64,000 bases of DNA from Parafrigoribacterium_A soli (GCF_040227235.1 NZ_JBELNZ010000002.1:1-64000); one strand, 5' to 3'. Positions 42,307 through 52,276 are shown, counted from the first letter of the stretch. Notes: generated by a model from the sequence alone, not told the origin. Numbers and translations are program-made.

Positions 42307-43488
42307 TCAGCTGCGATAGACCGGGAGGATTCGGTCCACGTATGCCTGCGGCGCGAACGCGGCGCGGTCGATCAGCGCCCCCTGCGAAAGCGCGGGCAGG
42401 AGCGTTTGGTCGCTGACCAGGGTGACGAGCGCGTCGGCGAGGCCGGCCGCATCCGGTGTCTCAGCGAGGAAGCCCGCGTGCTGGAGTCCCTCGCGCAGTT
42501 TCGGATCGCAGTACAGAACGCCTCGCTCACGGCTCACGGCCTCCGCGATCGTCATCGGCTGGTTGTCGAAGCCGAGCGAGGTGAGCACGATCGCGGATGA
42601 GGCATCCATCAGGTCGAGCACGGCTTCGTGCGGCAGCGAGCCGCGCACCCTGATCTGCGGATGTCCGGCCACGATCGCCTTCAGTTCGGCGAGCTCTGCA
42701 CCCTCGCCCACGAAGTCAACGGTGAACGCGTTGCCCGTGCGTTCAAGCGCCTCGACCGCGGCACGCGCGAAGACGAGCGGGCGCTTGACCGCCTCGCACC
42801 GCGCCACCCAGAGAAAGCTCGGCACGCCGGTGCCGGGCAGCGGCGCCGACGGTCTCGGCGAGGTCGCGATCGGGTTGGGCACCAGCGCTATCTCTCCGGG
42901 CACACCGGCGTCCGCGAGATCCTGCGCCTGATGGGCGGACGGCGACACGACCCGATCGACCAGCAGCGCCATTCCGAGCGTGAGGTTTCGCAGGAGATTG
43001 TCCGCGGCCCGCGGAGTCAAGCTCAGTCGCGGAATTTTCGCCTTGGAGACGAGCTCGAGGCCCCAGCGGAGAAACCACGCGACGGAGGCCTGCGGTCCGC
43101 CCTCGCTCGCCCAGTAGAAGGTGTGCACGGTGTGCACGACGCGGATTCCGAGCTTTCGCGCGACGGCGGTCGCCGCGTGCGCGAGCGCGAACTCCGTCTG
43201 CAGGTGCACGACATCGATCGCCTGCTCGCGAAAGTAGGCCTCGAGCGCGGCCCGGTTGCGGCGATTGTTGGGCATGATCGGCAACTGCAACCCCGGGATC
43301 GTGAAGTTGGGGTGAATCCGGATGCCGTCGGCTACCTCGCGCACACCGGTGAACCAGAGCCCCCGTGCCGCCGAGACCATGACCACGGTGTGCCCGGCCG
43401 CCTCGAGAGCGAGCTGCTGCTGCCGCATCGAGGTCTGGGCACCCCCGACATAGTCGAGGAAGTAGTCACTGACGATCGCGATACGCAT
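42307..43488 (-). CDS. Glycosyltransferase family 4 protein
   Basis: A 393-residue GT-B glycosyltransferase. The N-terminal RIAIVSDYFLDYVGGAQTSM, the VVHTVHTFYWAS region and the donor domain (FLWVARCEAVKRPLVFARAA) are visible. The usual E-x7-E is altered: SLGFDNQPMTIAEAVSRERG. It sits 24 bp downstream of fabF on the same strand and may be cotranscribed with the fatty acid genes, suggesting a glycolipid product. That is inference. Confidence 0.88.
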   Translation of the reverse strand: MRIAIVSDYFLDYVGGAQTSMRQQQLALEAAGHTVVMVSAARGLWFTGVREVADGIRIHPNFTIPGLQLPIMPNNRRNRAALEAYFREQAIDVVHLQTEFALAHAATAVARKLGIRVVHTVHTFYWASEGGPQASVAWFLRWGLELVSKAKIPRLSLTPRAADNLLRNLTLGMALLVDRVVSPSAHQAQDLADAGVPGEIALVPNPIATSPRPSAPLPGTGVPSFLWVARCEAVKRPLVFARAAVEALERTGNAFTVDFVGEGAELAELKAIVAGHPQIRVRGSLPHEAVLDLMDASSAIVLTSLGFDNQPMTIAEAVSRERGVLYCDPKLREGLQHAGFLAETPDAAGLADALVTLVSDQTLLPALSQGALIDRAAFAPQAYVDRILPVYRS

Positions 43489-43512
43489 AAGGAGCAGCCG
43501 GCGCGATCCGGC

Positions 43513-44751
43513 CTAGACGCTCCTGAACGCCACGACGGCGTTGTGGCCGCCGAATCCGAACGAGTTGCTGATCGCGAGCAGCGGTCCGTCGCCGAGCGCC
43601 CGCGGCGAAGTCACCACATCCAGCGGGATGGCGGGATCCTGCTCGGTGAGGTTGATCGTGGGAGGCGCCGTGCGCTCACGCAGGGCGAGGATCGTGAAGA
43701 TCGCCTCGAGCGCGCCGGTGCCGCCGAGCAAGTGGCCGGTTGCGCCCTTCGTGGCCGACACCGGGATGTCATGCAGTCGCTCACCGAAGGCGACCTTGAG
43801 CGCCGCATACTCCGCGATGTCGCCGACCGGGGTGCTGGTGGCGTGCGCGTTGATGTGGGCCACGTCATCCGGTGAAGCGCCCGCGTGGTCGAGCGCAAGC
43901 GCGATCGCCCGCGAGGCGCCCTGGCCCTCGGGGTCGTTGGCCGTGATGTGGTACGAGTCTGCGGTGACGCCACCACCGGCGAGTTCTGCGTAGATGCGTG
44001 CGCCGCGAGCGAGCGCGTGCTCCTCGGTCTCGAGCACGAGCGTGCCCGCACCCTCGCCCATGACGAAGCCGTCACGGTCGACGTTGTAGGGCCTGGACGC
44101 GGTCTCGGGCGAATCATTGCGCTTGGACAGCGCCTGCATGGAGGAGAAGGCGGCGAGCGTGATGGGGTGAATCGCTGACTCGGTGCCACCCGCAATGATG
44201 ACGTCGGCGAGTCCGAGCTGAAGGTGCTCGTACGCGTTGGCGATCGACTCGGTGCTGGATGCGCAGGCGGACGCCACGGTGCGGGCAAAGGCGCGCGCGT
44301 GGAACTTCATCGAGATCGCGGCGGATGCGGCGTTAGGCATCAGCATCGGCACGGTCATCGGGAGAACGCGGCGCGGTCCCTTCTCACGCAGGGTGTCCCA
44401 GGCGTTGAGGAGACTCCACAGGCCACCGATGCCGGTCGCGTAGTCGACGCCGAGTCGCTCTGGGGCGACATCCGGAGCACCGGCATCAAGCCAAGCCTCC
44501 TGCGCCGAGATCACGGCGAACTGTGACGAGGGGTCGAGACGCTTGGCCTCCGGGCGCTCGAGCACCTCTTCGGGTCGCACGCGCGCCTCGGCCGCAAAGG
44601 TGACGGGCAGTTCATACTGCTCGACCCAGTCGTGGGTCAACGAGTGCACGCCTGACTCACCAGCGAGCAGTGCGCGCCAAGTGTCTTCGACGTTTCCGCC
44701 GAGGGGGGACGATGCTCCCAGCCCGGTGACGACGATCTTCTTGGGGGTCAT
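43513..44751 (-). CDS. fabF: 3-oxoacyl-ACP synthase II
   Basis: A 412-residue condensing enzyme elongating acyl-ACP with malonyl-ACP. The Cys-His-His triad is visible: Cys in TVASACASSTESI (about 167), His in INAHATSTPVGD and His in KGATGHLLGGTGALEA. It starts MTPKKIVVTGLGASSPLGG. It lies 89 bp after acpP in the fabD-fabH-acpP-fabF order shared with Streptomyces and other actinobacteria. Confidence 0.98.
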   Translation of the reverse strand: MTPKKIVVTGLGASSPLGGNVEDTWRALLAGESGVHSLTHDWVEQYELPVTFAAEARVRPEEVLERPEAKRLDPSSQFAVISAQEAWLDAGAPDVAPERLGVDYATGIGGLWSLLNAWDTLREKGPRRVLPMTVPMLMPNAASAAISMKFHARAFARTVASACASSTESIANAYEHLQLGLADVIIAGGTESAIHPITLAAFSSMQALSKRNDSPETASRPYNVDRDGFVMGEGAGTLVLETEEHALARGARIYAELAGGGVTADSYHITANDPEGQGASRAIALALDHAGASPDDVAHINAHATSTPVGDIAEYAALKVAFGERLHDIPVSATKGATGHLLGGTGALEAIFTILALRERTAPPTINLTEQDPAIPLDVVTSPRALGDGPLLAISNSFGFGGHNAVVAFRSV

Positions 44752-44840
44752 TGCATCTCTCTCGTAGATTCGGGCTGCACGGTCACGGAGGTCGTGCGGG
44801 GAGGGGCCGGATTCCGTTCGAGTGCCGACCCCAGCCGCCG

Positions 44841-45089
44841 TTACGCCTGTGCTGCGGTGATGAAGCTGACGGCGTCTCCGACGGTCTTGAGGTTCTTGAC
44901 CTCGTCGTCGGGGATCTTCACGTCGAACTTCTCTTCTGCGTTGACGACAATGGTCATCATCGAGATCGAGTCGATGTCCAGGTCGTCCGTGAACGACTTG
45001 TTGAGCTCGACGGTGTCGGTCGCGATGCCGGTTTCGTCATTGATGAGCTCGGCCAGGCCGGCCAGAACTTCTTCGGTGGACAATGCCAT
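44841..45089 (-). CDS. acpP: Acyl carrier protein
   Basis: An 82-residue acidic four-helix carrier. Ser in the DLDIDSISM motif (about residue 40) receives the 4'-phosphopantetheine arm. DIDSIS rather than DSLD is usual in actinobacterial FAS II carriers. It has a ribosome site (GGAGAA) upstream of the ATG. It is the most highly translated type of gene in the cluster, between fabH and fabF. Confidence 0.98.
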   Translation of the reverse strand: MALSTEEVLAGLAELINDETGIATDTVELNKSFTDDLDIDSISMMTIVVNAEEKFDVKIPDDEVKNLKTVGDAVSFITAAQA

Positions 45090-45157
45090 TGTGATTCTCC
45101 TTGGGGTGTCGTTTGACCGTGAATTAGTTTAGGGCAGCGAGCTGCCGTGGCCCGCCA

Positions 45158-46162
45158 TTACGGCAGCACGACGACCTGAGCGCCGAAGACGAGTCCGGCG
45201 CCGAAGCCGATCTGCAGCGCCAGTCCGCCGCTGAGTTCCGGATGCTCGGCGAGCAGCCGGTGGGCCGCCAGCGGAATCGAGGCGGCCGAGGTGTTGCCCG
45301 TCGTGGCGATGTCTCTCGCGATGGCAACGGTCTCTGGCAGGTGCAGCTGCTTGGCGAATTCGTCGATGATGCGCATGTTCGCCTGGTGCGGGATGAAGGC
45401 GGCGAGGTCGTCTGCCGTGACACCGGCCACCTCAAGCGCGCGCTTGGCCACCTTCGCCATGTCCCACACGGCCCAGCGGAACACGGTCTGCCCCTCCTGG
45501 CGGAGGGTCGGCCATGGAGCGACGCCGTCTCGGAAGTCGACGAGCGTGGCGTTCATGCCCACGGCATCCGCTTTCGAACCGTCTGAACCCCAGACCGCTG
45601 CGGCGATGCCGGGCGTGTCGCTCGGGCCGATTACCGCGGCGCCCGCGCCGTCCCCGAGCAGGAAGGAGATCGAGCGCTCGTTCGGGTCGACGACGTCGGA
45701 GAGCTTCTCGGCACCGATGACGAGGGCGTAGTGCGCCGCTCCGGTGCGAATGAGCGCGTCTGCCTGCGTGACCGCGTAGCTGAAGCCGGCGCAGGCGGCG
45801 TTCGTGTCGTAGGCGGCCGCGGGATTGGCGCCGACCCGGTCCGCGACGACCGCTGCCATCGACGGCGTCTGCCTGGCGTTGCTGATGGTGGCGATGATGA
45901 CGAGGTCGATGTCGGATGGGGCGACCCCCGACTTCTCGATGGCCTCCCTGGCCGCATCGGTCGCGAGGTCGACGGCGAGCACGTCGTGCGAGGCGCGCGT
46001 GCGGGTGATGATCCCTGTGCGCTGCTGGATCCACTCGTCGCTGGAGTTGATCGGCCCGACGAGGTCGTCGTTCGGCACCACGAGGTCGCCGCGGGCGGCG
46101 CCGTAGCTGTAGATGCGGGTGAACTGCGGGCCGCTGGACTGCTGGAGGGTGGGGTGGGTCAT
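45158..46162 (-). CDS. fabH: 3-oxoacyl-ACP synthase III
   Basis: A 334-residue initiating condensing enzyme using acyl-CoA primers and malonyl-ACP. The Cys-His-Asn triad is visible: Cys in DTNAACAGFSYA (about 121), His in FIPHQANMRI and Asn in ATTGNTSAASIP. Branched starters are expected in this group but cannot be read from sequence. The start overlaps the fabD stop (ATGA). Confidence 0.98.
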   Translation of the reverse strand: MTHPTLQQSSGPQFTRIYSYGAARGDLVVPNDDLVGPINSSDEWIQQRTGIITRTRASHDVLAVDLATDAAREAIEKSGVAPSDIDLVIIATISNARQTPSMAAVVADRVGANPAAAYDTNAACAGFSYAVTQADALIRTGAAHYALVIGAEKLSDVVDPNERSISFLLGDGAGAAVIGPSDTPGIAAAVWGSDGSKADAVGMNATLVDFRDGVAPWPTLRQEGQTVFRWAVWDMAKVAKRALEVAGVTADDLAAFIPHQANMRIIDEFAKQLHLPETVAIARDIATTGNTSAASIPLAAHRLLAEHPELSGGLALQIGFGAGLVFGAQVVVLP

Positions 46163-47076
46163 CGTTCGCTGTCCATCAGTTCGTGGGCCGCAGCCAGGTC
46201 GTCCGGGGTCTTGATGGCCACGGTGGGGACGCCCTTGAGTCCACGCTTGGCGAGTCCAACCAGGGCTCCTGCCGGTGCGAGCTCGATGACACCGCTGACT
46301 CCGTCGGCGGCGAGGGCATCCATTGTTCTATCCCACCGTACCGGCGATGAGACCTGACCCACGAGGAGGTCGACGAAGGCCGTGCCCGACTCGACCCGGC
46401 TACCGTCGTGGTTGGTCCAGATCGGGAGGACCGGGTCGTGGCGTTCGAGGGCACCGGCCACGGTGCGAAGGTGATCGACGGCGGGCCGCATGTAGCGCGT
46501 GTGGAAGGCGCCGGCCACCTGCAGTGGAATAACGCGGGCGCCGCTCGGCGGGTTGTCTTTGAGCTGAGCGAGCGCGCCGATCGTGCCGGCGACGACGACC
46601 TGTCCGCCCCCGTTGTAGTTCGCGGGTTCGAGCCCGAGCTCTTCGAGGCGTGTGAGAAGTTCGCTCTCATCGGCACCGAGCACGGCACTCATGCCGGTCT
46701 CGTCGAGCGCGGCGGCCTCGGCCATGGCGAGTCCACGCTCGCGCACGAGCGTCATGGCATCCACCTCGCTCAGGATGCCCGCCGCCGCTGCCGCGGTCAG
46801 CTCACCGACCGAGTGACCGGCGACGCCGCCGATCGCCGCGGTGCGACCCTCGAGGAGCGCGCCGAGCGTCAGCAGCCCGGCGGCGACGATGAGAGGCTGT
46901 GCCACGGCCGTGTCACGGATGGTGTCGGCATCCGCCACGGTGCCGTGCTTGACCAGATCGAGGCCTGCACCGTCGGAGAGCGCCTTGAGGTGCTCCCTGT
47001 AGCGCGGCACGGCGAGCCACGGTTCGAGGAACCCCGGGGTCTGCGAGCCCTGGCCGGGGCATACGACAACGATCAC
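46159..47076 (-). CDS. fabD: Malonyl-CoA:ACP transacylase
   Basis: A 305-residue enzyme loading malonyl units onto ACP. It has N-terminal VVCPGQGSQTPGFL and the nucleophile Ser in GVAGHSVGELTAAAAAG (about 92). The conserved catalytic His lies in LQVAGAFHTRYM. It starts with GTG preceded by AGAGGAGAC. It is first gene of the fab operon, 90 bp downstream of the fasR-like regulator. Confidence 0.97.
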   Translation of the reverse strand: MIVVVCPGQGSQTPGFLEPWLAVPRYREHLKALSDGAGLDLVKHGTVADADTIRDTAVAQPLIVAAGLLTLGALLEGRTAAIGGVAGHSVGELTAAAAAGILSEVDAMTLVRERGLAMAEAAALDETGMSAVLGADESELLTRLEELGLEPANYNGGGQVVVAGTIGALAQLKDNPPSGARVIPLQVAGAFHTRYMRPAVDHLRTVAGALERHDPVLPIWTNHDGSRVESGTAFVDLLVGQVSSPVRWDRTMDALAADGVSGVIELAPAGALVGLAKRGLKGVPTVAIKTPDDLAAAHELMDSER

Positions 47077-47166
47077 TGATCAAGTCTCCTCTGCTGACGT
47101 GGTGGCGGTGGCGGTGGATTCAGCCTAATGAACGCGCCGAGCTTTGGCGGTTTCCTCAAGCGCGAG

Positions 47167-48369
47167 TCAGCGACGGCGCAGCGGCCCGTCCGGTTCGGCG
47201 ATGGAGCCGAGGATGAGCGCGGCCTGCAGGATGAGCGACTCGCGTGCCCCCGTCGCGTCCCAACCGATGACCTCGGATACGCGCTTGAGTCGGTACCGCA
47301 CGGTGTTCGGGTGCACAAAAAGCTCGCGCGCCGTCGCCTCGAGCGAGCGGCCGTTGTCGAGGTAGCACCAGAGGGTGGCGAGCAGTTCGGTCGAGTGCGC
47401 CTGGAGGGGCCGATAGATGCGGTTGACGAGTGTGGAGCGCGCGAGCGCGTCGCCAGCGAGCGCGCGTTCCGGCAGCAGGTCGTCGGCGAGCATCGGCCTT
47501 GGCGCGTTTCGCCACGACCGGGCGACGGCGAAACCGGCGAGCGCGGCCTTGGCGCTCCTGGACGCATCCACGAGGCTCGGCACCTCGTGGCCGAGCACGA
47601 GGTAGCCGTCACCGAAGCCGGGTTCGAGCGCGTTGGCGATCTCCAGGAACGGCACCTGCGCATCCGCGGCCGACTCTGTCGGTTCACTCCCGTAGGGTGT
47701 CGCGCGGCCGATCACGAGCACGAGGCGGCTGCCCTGCACGCCGATGAGTACGTCTGCGTCGAGGTGGCGCGCGGTGCGACGCAGCATGTCGACATCGAGC
47801 ATCTTGGGCGCGGTGCCGACGAGCACGCACACCTCGCCGTGACCGTGCCAGCCGAGCGCAGCGATGCGCGACGGCAGCTCGTCGTCGTACTCGCCGCTCA
47901 GGATGGAATCCACCACGAGCGCTTCGAGCCTCGCGTCCCAGAGGCCTCTGGCTTCGGCCGCTCGGGCATAGACATCCGCGGCGGCGAAGGCGATTTCCCG
48001 CGAATACAGCAGGATGGCCTCGCGCAGCGACTCGTCCCGGCCCTTGACCCGGTCTTCGACGACCTCGACCGTCACCTTGATGAGCTGCAGCGTCTGGGTG
48101 AGGCTCACCGAGCGCAGCAGTTCCCGTGGCGCCGCACCGAATACGTCGGCCGCGATCCACGGTGTCGAGTTGGGGTCGTCGAACCAGTGGATAAAGGAGG
48201 TAATACCCGCCTGGGCCACGAGTCCGACGGCCGAACGGCGCCCCGGAGGCATGTCGCCGTACCAGGGGAGGGTGTCATCGAGCCGCTTGAGGGTGGCCGT
48301 TGCCAGTTCACCCGAAACGGTCTTCAGCCAAGCGAGCGTCTGCTCCTTAGTGCGCGCGACCGGTGTCAT
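47167..48369 (-). CDS. FasR-like PucR/CdaR-type regulator of fatty acid synthesis
   Basis: A 400-residue regulator with a long sensory N-terminal region and a C-terminal PucR helix-turn-helix (about 330-395, including ATARELFVHPNTVRYRLKRV). In Streptomyces coelicolor the gene in this position, fasR, activates the fabD-fabH-acpP-fabF operon. Position and domain design here match. Control of fab genes by an acyl-CoA or related signal is inferred by that synteny. It lies 22 bp after aceE on the same strand. Confidence 0.9.
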   Translation of the reverse strand: MTPVARTKEQTLAWLKTVSGELATATLKRLDDTLPWYGDMPPGRRSAVGLVAQAGITSFIHWFDDPNSTPWIAADVFGAAPRELLRSVSLTQTLQLIKVTVEVVEDRVKGRDESLREAILLYSREIAFAAADVYARAAEARGLWDARLEALVVDSILSGEYDDELPSRIAALGWHGHGEVCVLVGTAPKMLDVDMLRRTARHLDADVLIGVQGSRLVLVIGRATPYGSEPTESAADAQVPFLEIANALEPGFGDGYLVLGHEVPSLVDASRSAKAALAGFAVARSWRNAPRPMLADDLLPERALAGDALARSTLVNRIYRPLQAHSTELLATLWCYLDNGRSLEATARELFVHPNTVRYRLKRVSEVIGWDATGARESLILQAALILGSIAEPDGPLRRR

Positions 48370-48391
48370 CTACTTCGCGAACCCCCCCCGT

Positions 48392-51139
48392 CTAGCTCTC
48401 GCCGCCGGTCGAACCGGTGGTGCCAGCCGTCACGTCGTGCAGGCGGTAGCGTTCGATCGCCTGCTGCGGGACGCCGGGATCCATCTTGCCCCGGGCGACG
48501 AGCGCCTCGAGCGTGCGTACCACGAGCGACGGGCCGTCGATCTTGAAGAACCGGCGGGCGGCCGCGCGCGTGTCGGAGAAGCCATAGTCGTCGGCACCGA
48601 GGGTGAGGTAGTCACCCGGCACGAACTGGCGGATCTGGTCGGGCACGGCGTGCATGTAGTCGCTCACCGCGAGGAACGGGCCCTGAGCCTCGCCGAGCTT
48701 GCGGGTGAGGTAGGCCTCCCGCGGTTGTTCGTTCGGGTTCAGGAAGTTGTGCTCCTGTGCGGCGAGGCCGTCGCGGCGCAGTTCGCCCCACGAGGTGACC
48801 GACCACACGTCCGCTGCGACGTTCCAGTCATCCGCGAGCAGTTGCTGCGCCTCGAGCGCCCACGGAACCGCCACACCGGAGGCCAACAGCTGCGCCTTCG
48901 GACCGGTCGGCCCCTCGGTCTCTCGCAGGGACTCGGCCTTTTTGAGCAGGTAGATGCCCCGGAGTAGGCCGTCGAGGTCGAGGTTTTCGGGCTCGGCGGG
49001 CTGCTTCATCGGCTCGTTGTAGACGGTGATGTAGTACATGACGTCCGGATGCGGATGGCTGCCGCCATACATCCGTTCGAGGCCCGCCTTGACGATCTGA
49101 CCGAGCTCGTAACCATAGGCCGGGTCGTAGGAGACGACCGAGGGGTTTGTCGATGCGAGCAGCGGTGACTGGCCGTCGGCGTGCTGGAGCCCCTCGCCGG
49201 TGAGCGTGGTGCGACCGGCCGTGGCACCCATGATGAAACCGCGCGCCATCTGGTCGCCCGCCGCCCACATCGCGTCGCCCGTGCGCTGGAAGCCGAACAT
49301 CGAGTAGAAGATATAGACCGGGATGAGCGGCTCGCCGTGCGTGGAGTAGGAGGTGCCCGCGGCGGTGAAGGCCGAGAACGCGCCGGCCTCGTTGATGCCG
49401 ACGTGAACGATCTGCCCCTGTGCGCTCTCCTGGTACGCGAGCAGGAGCTCGCGGTCCACCGAGGTGTAGTGCTGCCCGTTGGGGTTGTAGATCTTCGCAG
49501 TGGGGAAGTACGCATCCATTCCGAAGGTGCGTGCCTCATCCGGAATGATCGGCACGATGCGGTTGCCGAACTCCTTCGACCGCAGCAGGTCCTTGAGGAG
49601 GCGGGCGAAGGCCATCGTGGTGGCGATCTCCTGCTTGCCCGAGCCGCGGCGCGCCACCTCGTAGGCGCTCTCCTCAGGTAGGGAGAGCTGCGTGTACTTC
49701 GAGCGACGCTCCGGCAGGTAGCCGCCGAGAGCGCGGCGGCGCTCCTGCAGGTACTGGATCGCCTCGTCGTTCTGCCCCGGGTGGTAGAACGGCGGGCGGT
49801 ACGGGTCCGCCTCGAGCACGGCATCCGTGATCGGAATGTGCATGACGTCGCGGAACTGCTTGAGGTTGTCGAGCGTCAGCTTCTTCATCTGGTGGGTGGC
49901 GTTGCGGCCCTCGAACGACGGGCCGAGGCCGTAGCCCTTGACGGTCTTGGTGAGGATGACGGTGGGCTGGCCCTTGTGCTCCGTCGCGGCCTTGAACGCG
50001 GCATAGACCTTGCGGTAGTCGTGACCGCCGCGCTTGAGGCTCCACAGTTGGTCGTCGGTGTAGTCCTTCACCATTTCTGCGACGCGCGGGTCGCGACCAA
50101 AGAAGTTCTCGCGCACGTAGGCGCCGCTCTCGGCCTTGTAGGTCTGGTAGTCGCCATCCGGAGTGACGTTCATGAGGTTCACGAGCGCACCCTCGGTGTC
50201 GCGGGAGAGCAGGCTGTCCCACTCGCGGCCCCAGATGACCTTGATGACGTTCCAGCCTGCACCGCGGAAGAAGCTCTCGAGCTCCTGGATGATCTTGCCG
50301 TTGCCGCGCACCGGACCGTCGAGGCGCTGCAGGTTGCAGTTGATGACGAAGGTGAGGTTGTCGAGGTTGTCGTTGGCCGCCCACTGCAGGGCGCCGCGGC
50401 TTTCGACCTCGTCCATCTCGCCGTCACCGAGGAAGGCCCAGACGTGGCTGTCGGAGACATCCTTGATTCCGCGGTTGGTGAGGTAGCGGTTCGCCTGTGC
50501 CTGGTAGATCGCGTTGATCGGCCCGATGCCCATCGACACGGTGGGGAACTGCCAGAACTCGGGCATGAGGTGCGGATGCGGGTAGGACGAGAGTCCGCCG
50601 CTCAGGTGCGACTTCTCCTGGCGGAATCCGTCGAGCTGGTCCTCGTCGAGGCGGCCCTCGAGGAAGGCGCGGGCGTACATGCCGGGGGAGGCGTGCCCCT
50701 GGTAGAACACCTGGTCGCCGCCGCTCGGATGATCCTGCCCGCGGAAGAAGTGGTTGCTGCCGACCTCGTAGAGGGTTGCGGAGCCCGCATAGGTGGAGAT
50801 GTGACCGCCGACTCCGATGCCGGGTCGCTGCGCGCGGTGCACCATGATGGCCGCGTTCCAGCGCAGCCAGGCGCGGTAGCGCCGCTCGATCTCTTCGTCG
50901 CCGGGGAAGTTCGGTTCGTTCTCCGGAGCGATCGTGTTGATGTAGTCGGTGGTGGGCACCATCGGCACACCGAGCTGCAGGTCCTTGGAGCGCTTCAGGA
51001 GGCTGAGCATGATCTCGCGACCGCGCTGGCGGCCGTGGGCCGCGACGAGAGCGTCGAGCGACTCCTGCCATTCGGCGGTTTCCTCTGGATCCTGATCGAT
51101 GTGATTCGCCGAATATGGGTCCTGGTCGTTGACCGTCAT
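48392..51139 (-). CDS. aceE: Pyruvate dehydrogenase E1 component, homodimeric
   Basis: A 915-residue thiamine diphosphate enzyme decarboxylating pyruvate as E1 of the pyruvate dehydrogenase complex. The TPP motif starts at FLGDGEMDEVESRGALQW and ends near FVINCN. N-terminal PYSANHIDQDPEETAEWQES, the GVGGHISTYAGSAT segment and the C-terminal transketolase domain are all present. The length is normal. E2 and E3 are not in the window. Adjacency to fasR and the fab operon places acetyl-CoA production next to its main biosynthetic use. Confidence 0.98.
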   Translation of the reverse strand: MTVNDQDPYSANHIDQDPEETAEWQESLDALVAAHGRQRGREIMLSLLKRSKDLQLGVPMVPTTDYINTIAPENEPNFPGDEEIERRYRAWLRWNAAIMVHRAQRPGIGVGGHISTYAGSATLYEVGSNHFFRGQDHPSGGDQVFYQGHASPGMYARAFLEGRLDEDQLDGFRQEKSHLSGGLSSYPHPHLMPEFWQFPTVSMGIGPINAIYQAQANRYLTNRGIKDVSDSHVWAFLGDGEMDEVESRGALQWAANDNLDNLTFVINCNLQRLDGPVRGNGKIIQELESFFRGAGWNVIKVIWGREWDSLLSRDTEGALVNLMNVTPDGDYQTYKAESGAYVRENFFGRDPRVAEMVKDYTDDQLWSLKRGGHDYRKVYAAFKAATEHKGQPTVILTKTVKGYGLGPSFEGRNATHQMKKLTLDNLKQFRDVMHIPITDAVLEADPYRPPFYHPGQNDEAIQYLQERRRALGGYLPERRSKYTQLSLPEESAYEVARRGSGKQEIATTMAFARLLKDLLRSKEFGNRIVPIIPDEARTFGMDAYFPTAKIYNPNGQHYTSVDRELLLAYQESAQGQIVHVGINEAGAFSAFTAAGTSYSTHGEPLIPVYIFYSMFGFQRTGDAMWAAGDQMARGFIMGATAGRTTLTGEGLQHADGQSPLLASTNPSVVSYDPAYGYELGQIVKAGLERMYGGSHPHPDVMYYITVYNEPMKQPAEPENLDLDGLLRGIYLLKKAESLRETEGPTGPKAQLLASGVAVPWALEAQQLLADDWNVAADVWSVTSWGELRRDGLAAQEHNFLNPNEQPREAYLTRKLGEAQGPFLAVSDYMHAVPDQIRQFVPGDYLTLGADDYGFSDTRAAARRFFKIDGPSLVVRTLEALVARGKMDPGVPQQAIERYRLHDVTAGTTGSTGGES

Positions 51140-51321
51140 CCTTGACCTCGCTCTTGTTGGCGGACGGAGAAGTGCTTCGCCAGCGCGGAAATCGGGTTTC
51201 GATCGACGCTCTCAGTGCAAAGCCCGCCCAATTCTAGTTGTCACGTGAACGCGGGGTGCGCCGCTCGCGACGTCGAGTCGGGTGCAGTGGCGTTGTAGGT
51301 CAGTGCAGCTAGCCTCGATTC

Positions 51322-52188
51322 ATGGCCTTTTATGAACTCGAGAACGACCTCCTCGGTGTTTCCGTCAATGAACTCGGCGCTGAACTCAGCTCGCTGCGCG
51401 ACTCGGAGGGCCGCGAGCTGCTCTGGCAGGGCGGCGAGGCGTGGGGGAGGCGCGCGCCGGTGCTGTTCCCCATTGTCGGGCGACTCCCGGATGATCGACT
51501 CACCGTCGACGGGCAGCAGTACACGATGACGCAGCACGGCTTCGCGCGCGACCTTCCCTTTACCGTCGAGCGCCCGCACGACGCCAGCCTGACCTTCACG
51601 CTCGTGGACGATGAGCGCACGAGGGAGCAGTTTCCCTTCCCGTTCGTGCTGCAGCTCCGGTACTCGCTCAGCGGGTCCACGCTGCGCGTGAGCTACAGGC
51701 TGGAGAACCCGGGGGAGGCGACGCTGCACGCGTCGCTTGGCGCGCATCCGGGGTTTCGCTGGCCTCTGCCCGGGGCAGAGTCGCGAAACTCACACACCAT
51801 CGAGTTCGAGCGTGACGAGCCCGCGCCGATCAGGCGACTGGTGGGCGGCTTGCTGCTGCCGCAGGACTTTTCGACACCGGTCGCCGGGAACACCCTGGCC
51901 CTTCAGGAGTCGCTGTTCGACGCCGACGCGGTCATCTTCGACCGCGTCGAGAGCCGCTCGGTGCGCTACACGGCGCCGGGCGCCCCGGTAATCACGGTCA
52001 GCTTCCCGGATTTCCCGATTCTCGGCGTGTGGAGCAAGGCCCCTGGTGAGTTCGTCTGCATCGAACCCTGGTTCGGTATGACGTCGCCGATCGGGTTCGA
52101 TGCGGACTTCAGTCAGAAGCCGGGACAGCTGGCGCTGGAGCCCGGAGAATCGCGCGAACTGACCCTGGAGATTTCCCTCCAGCGGTAG
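51322..52188 (+). CDS. Aldose 1-epimerase-family protein
   Basis: A 288-residue galactose-mutarotase-like beta-sandwich protein. It has APVLFPIVGRLPDD (Arg), the QHGFARDLPF His motif, the SLGAHPGFRWPL His motif and the catalytic Glu in EPWFGM. It is closer to the YeaD/LacX-like group than to classical GalM. The substrate sugar is unknown. TAGCCT is exactly 6 nt before the ATG, predicting a leaderless mRNA. Confidence 0.93.
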   Translation: MAFYELENDLLGVSVNELGAELSSLRDSEGRELLWQGGEAWGRRAPVLFPIVGRLPDDRLTVDGQQYTMTQHGFARDLPFTVERPHDASLTFTLVDDERTREQFPFPFVLQLRYSLSGSTLRVSYRLENPGEATLHASLGAHPGFRWPLPGAESRNSHTIEFERDEPAPIRRLVGGLLLPQDFSTPVAGNTLALQESLFDADAVIFDRVESRSVRYTAPGAPVITVSFPDFPILGVWSKAPGEFVCIEPWFGMTSPIGFDADFSQKPGQLALEPGESRELTLEISLQR

Positions 52189-52276
52189 AGCGCGAGCGGG
52201 CGTAACATAGCCAATCGTGTTTGCCGGGCGGTTAACCCGGTGTGAACGGTCATCGTGGCCGAAAGGAAGCGACATC

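Noticed and set aside
47121..47134. Second iron box upstream of fabD
   Set aside because: The minus strand reads TTAGGCTGA but then diverges from CCTAA. It is only a half match and fits no clear promoter geometry.
47128..48546. 472-codon plus-strand open frame
   Set aside because: Antisense to the fasR-like regulator and the end of aceE. No recognisable domain or ribosome site.
49781..51145. 454-codon plus-strand open frame
   Set aside because: Antisense shadow of aceE with low-complexity Val/Glu-rich sequence.
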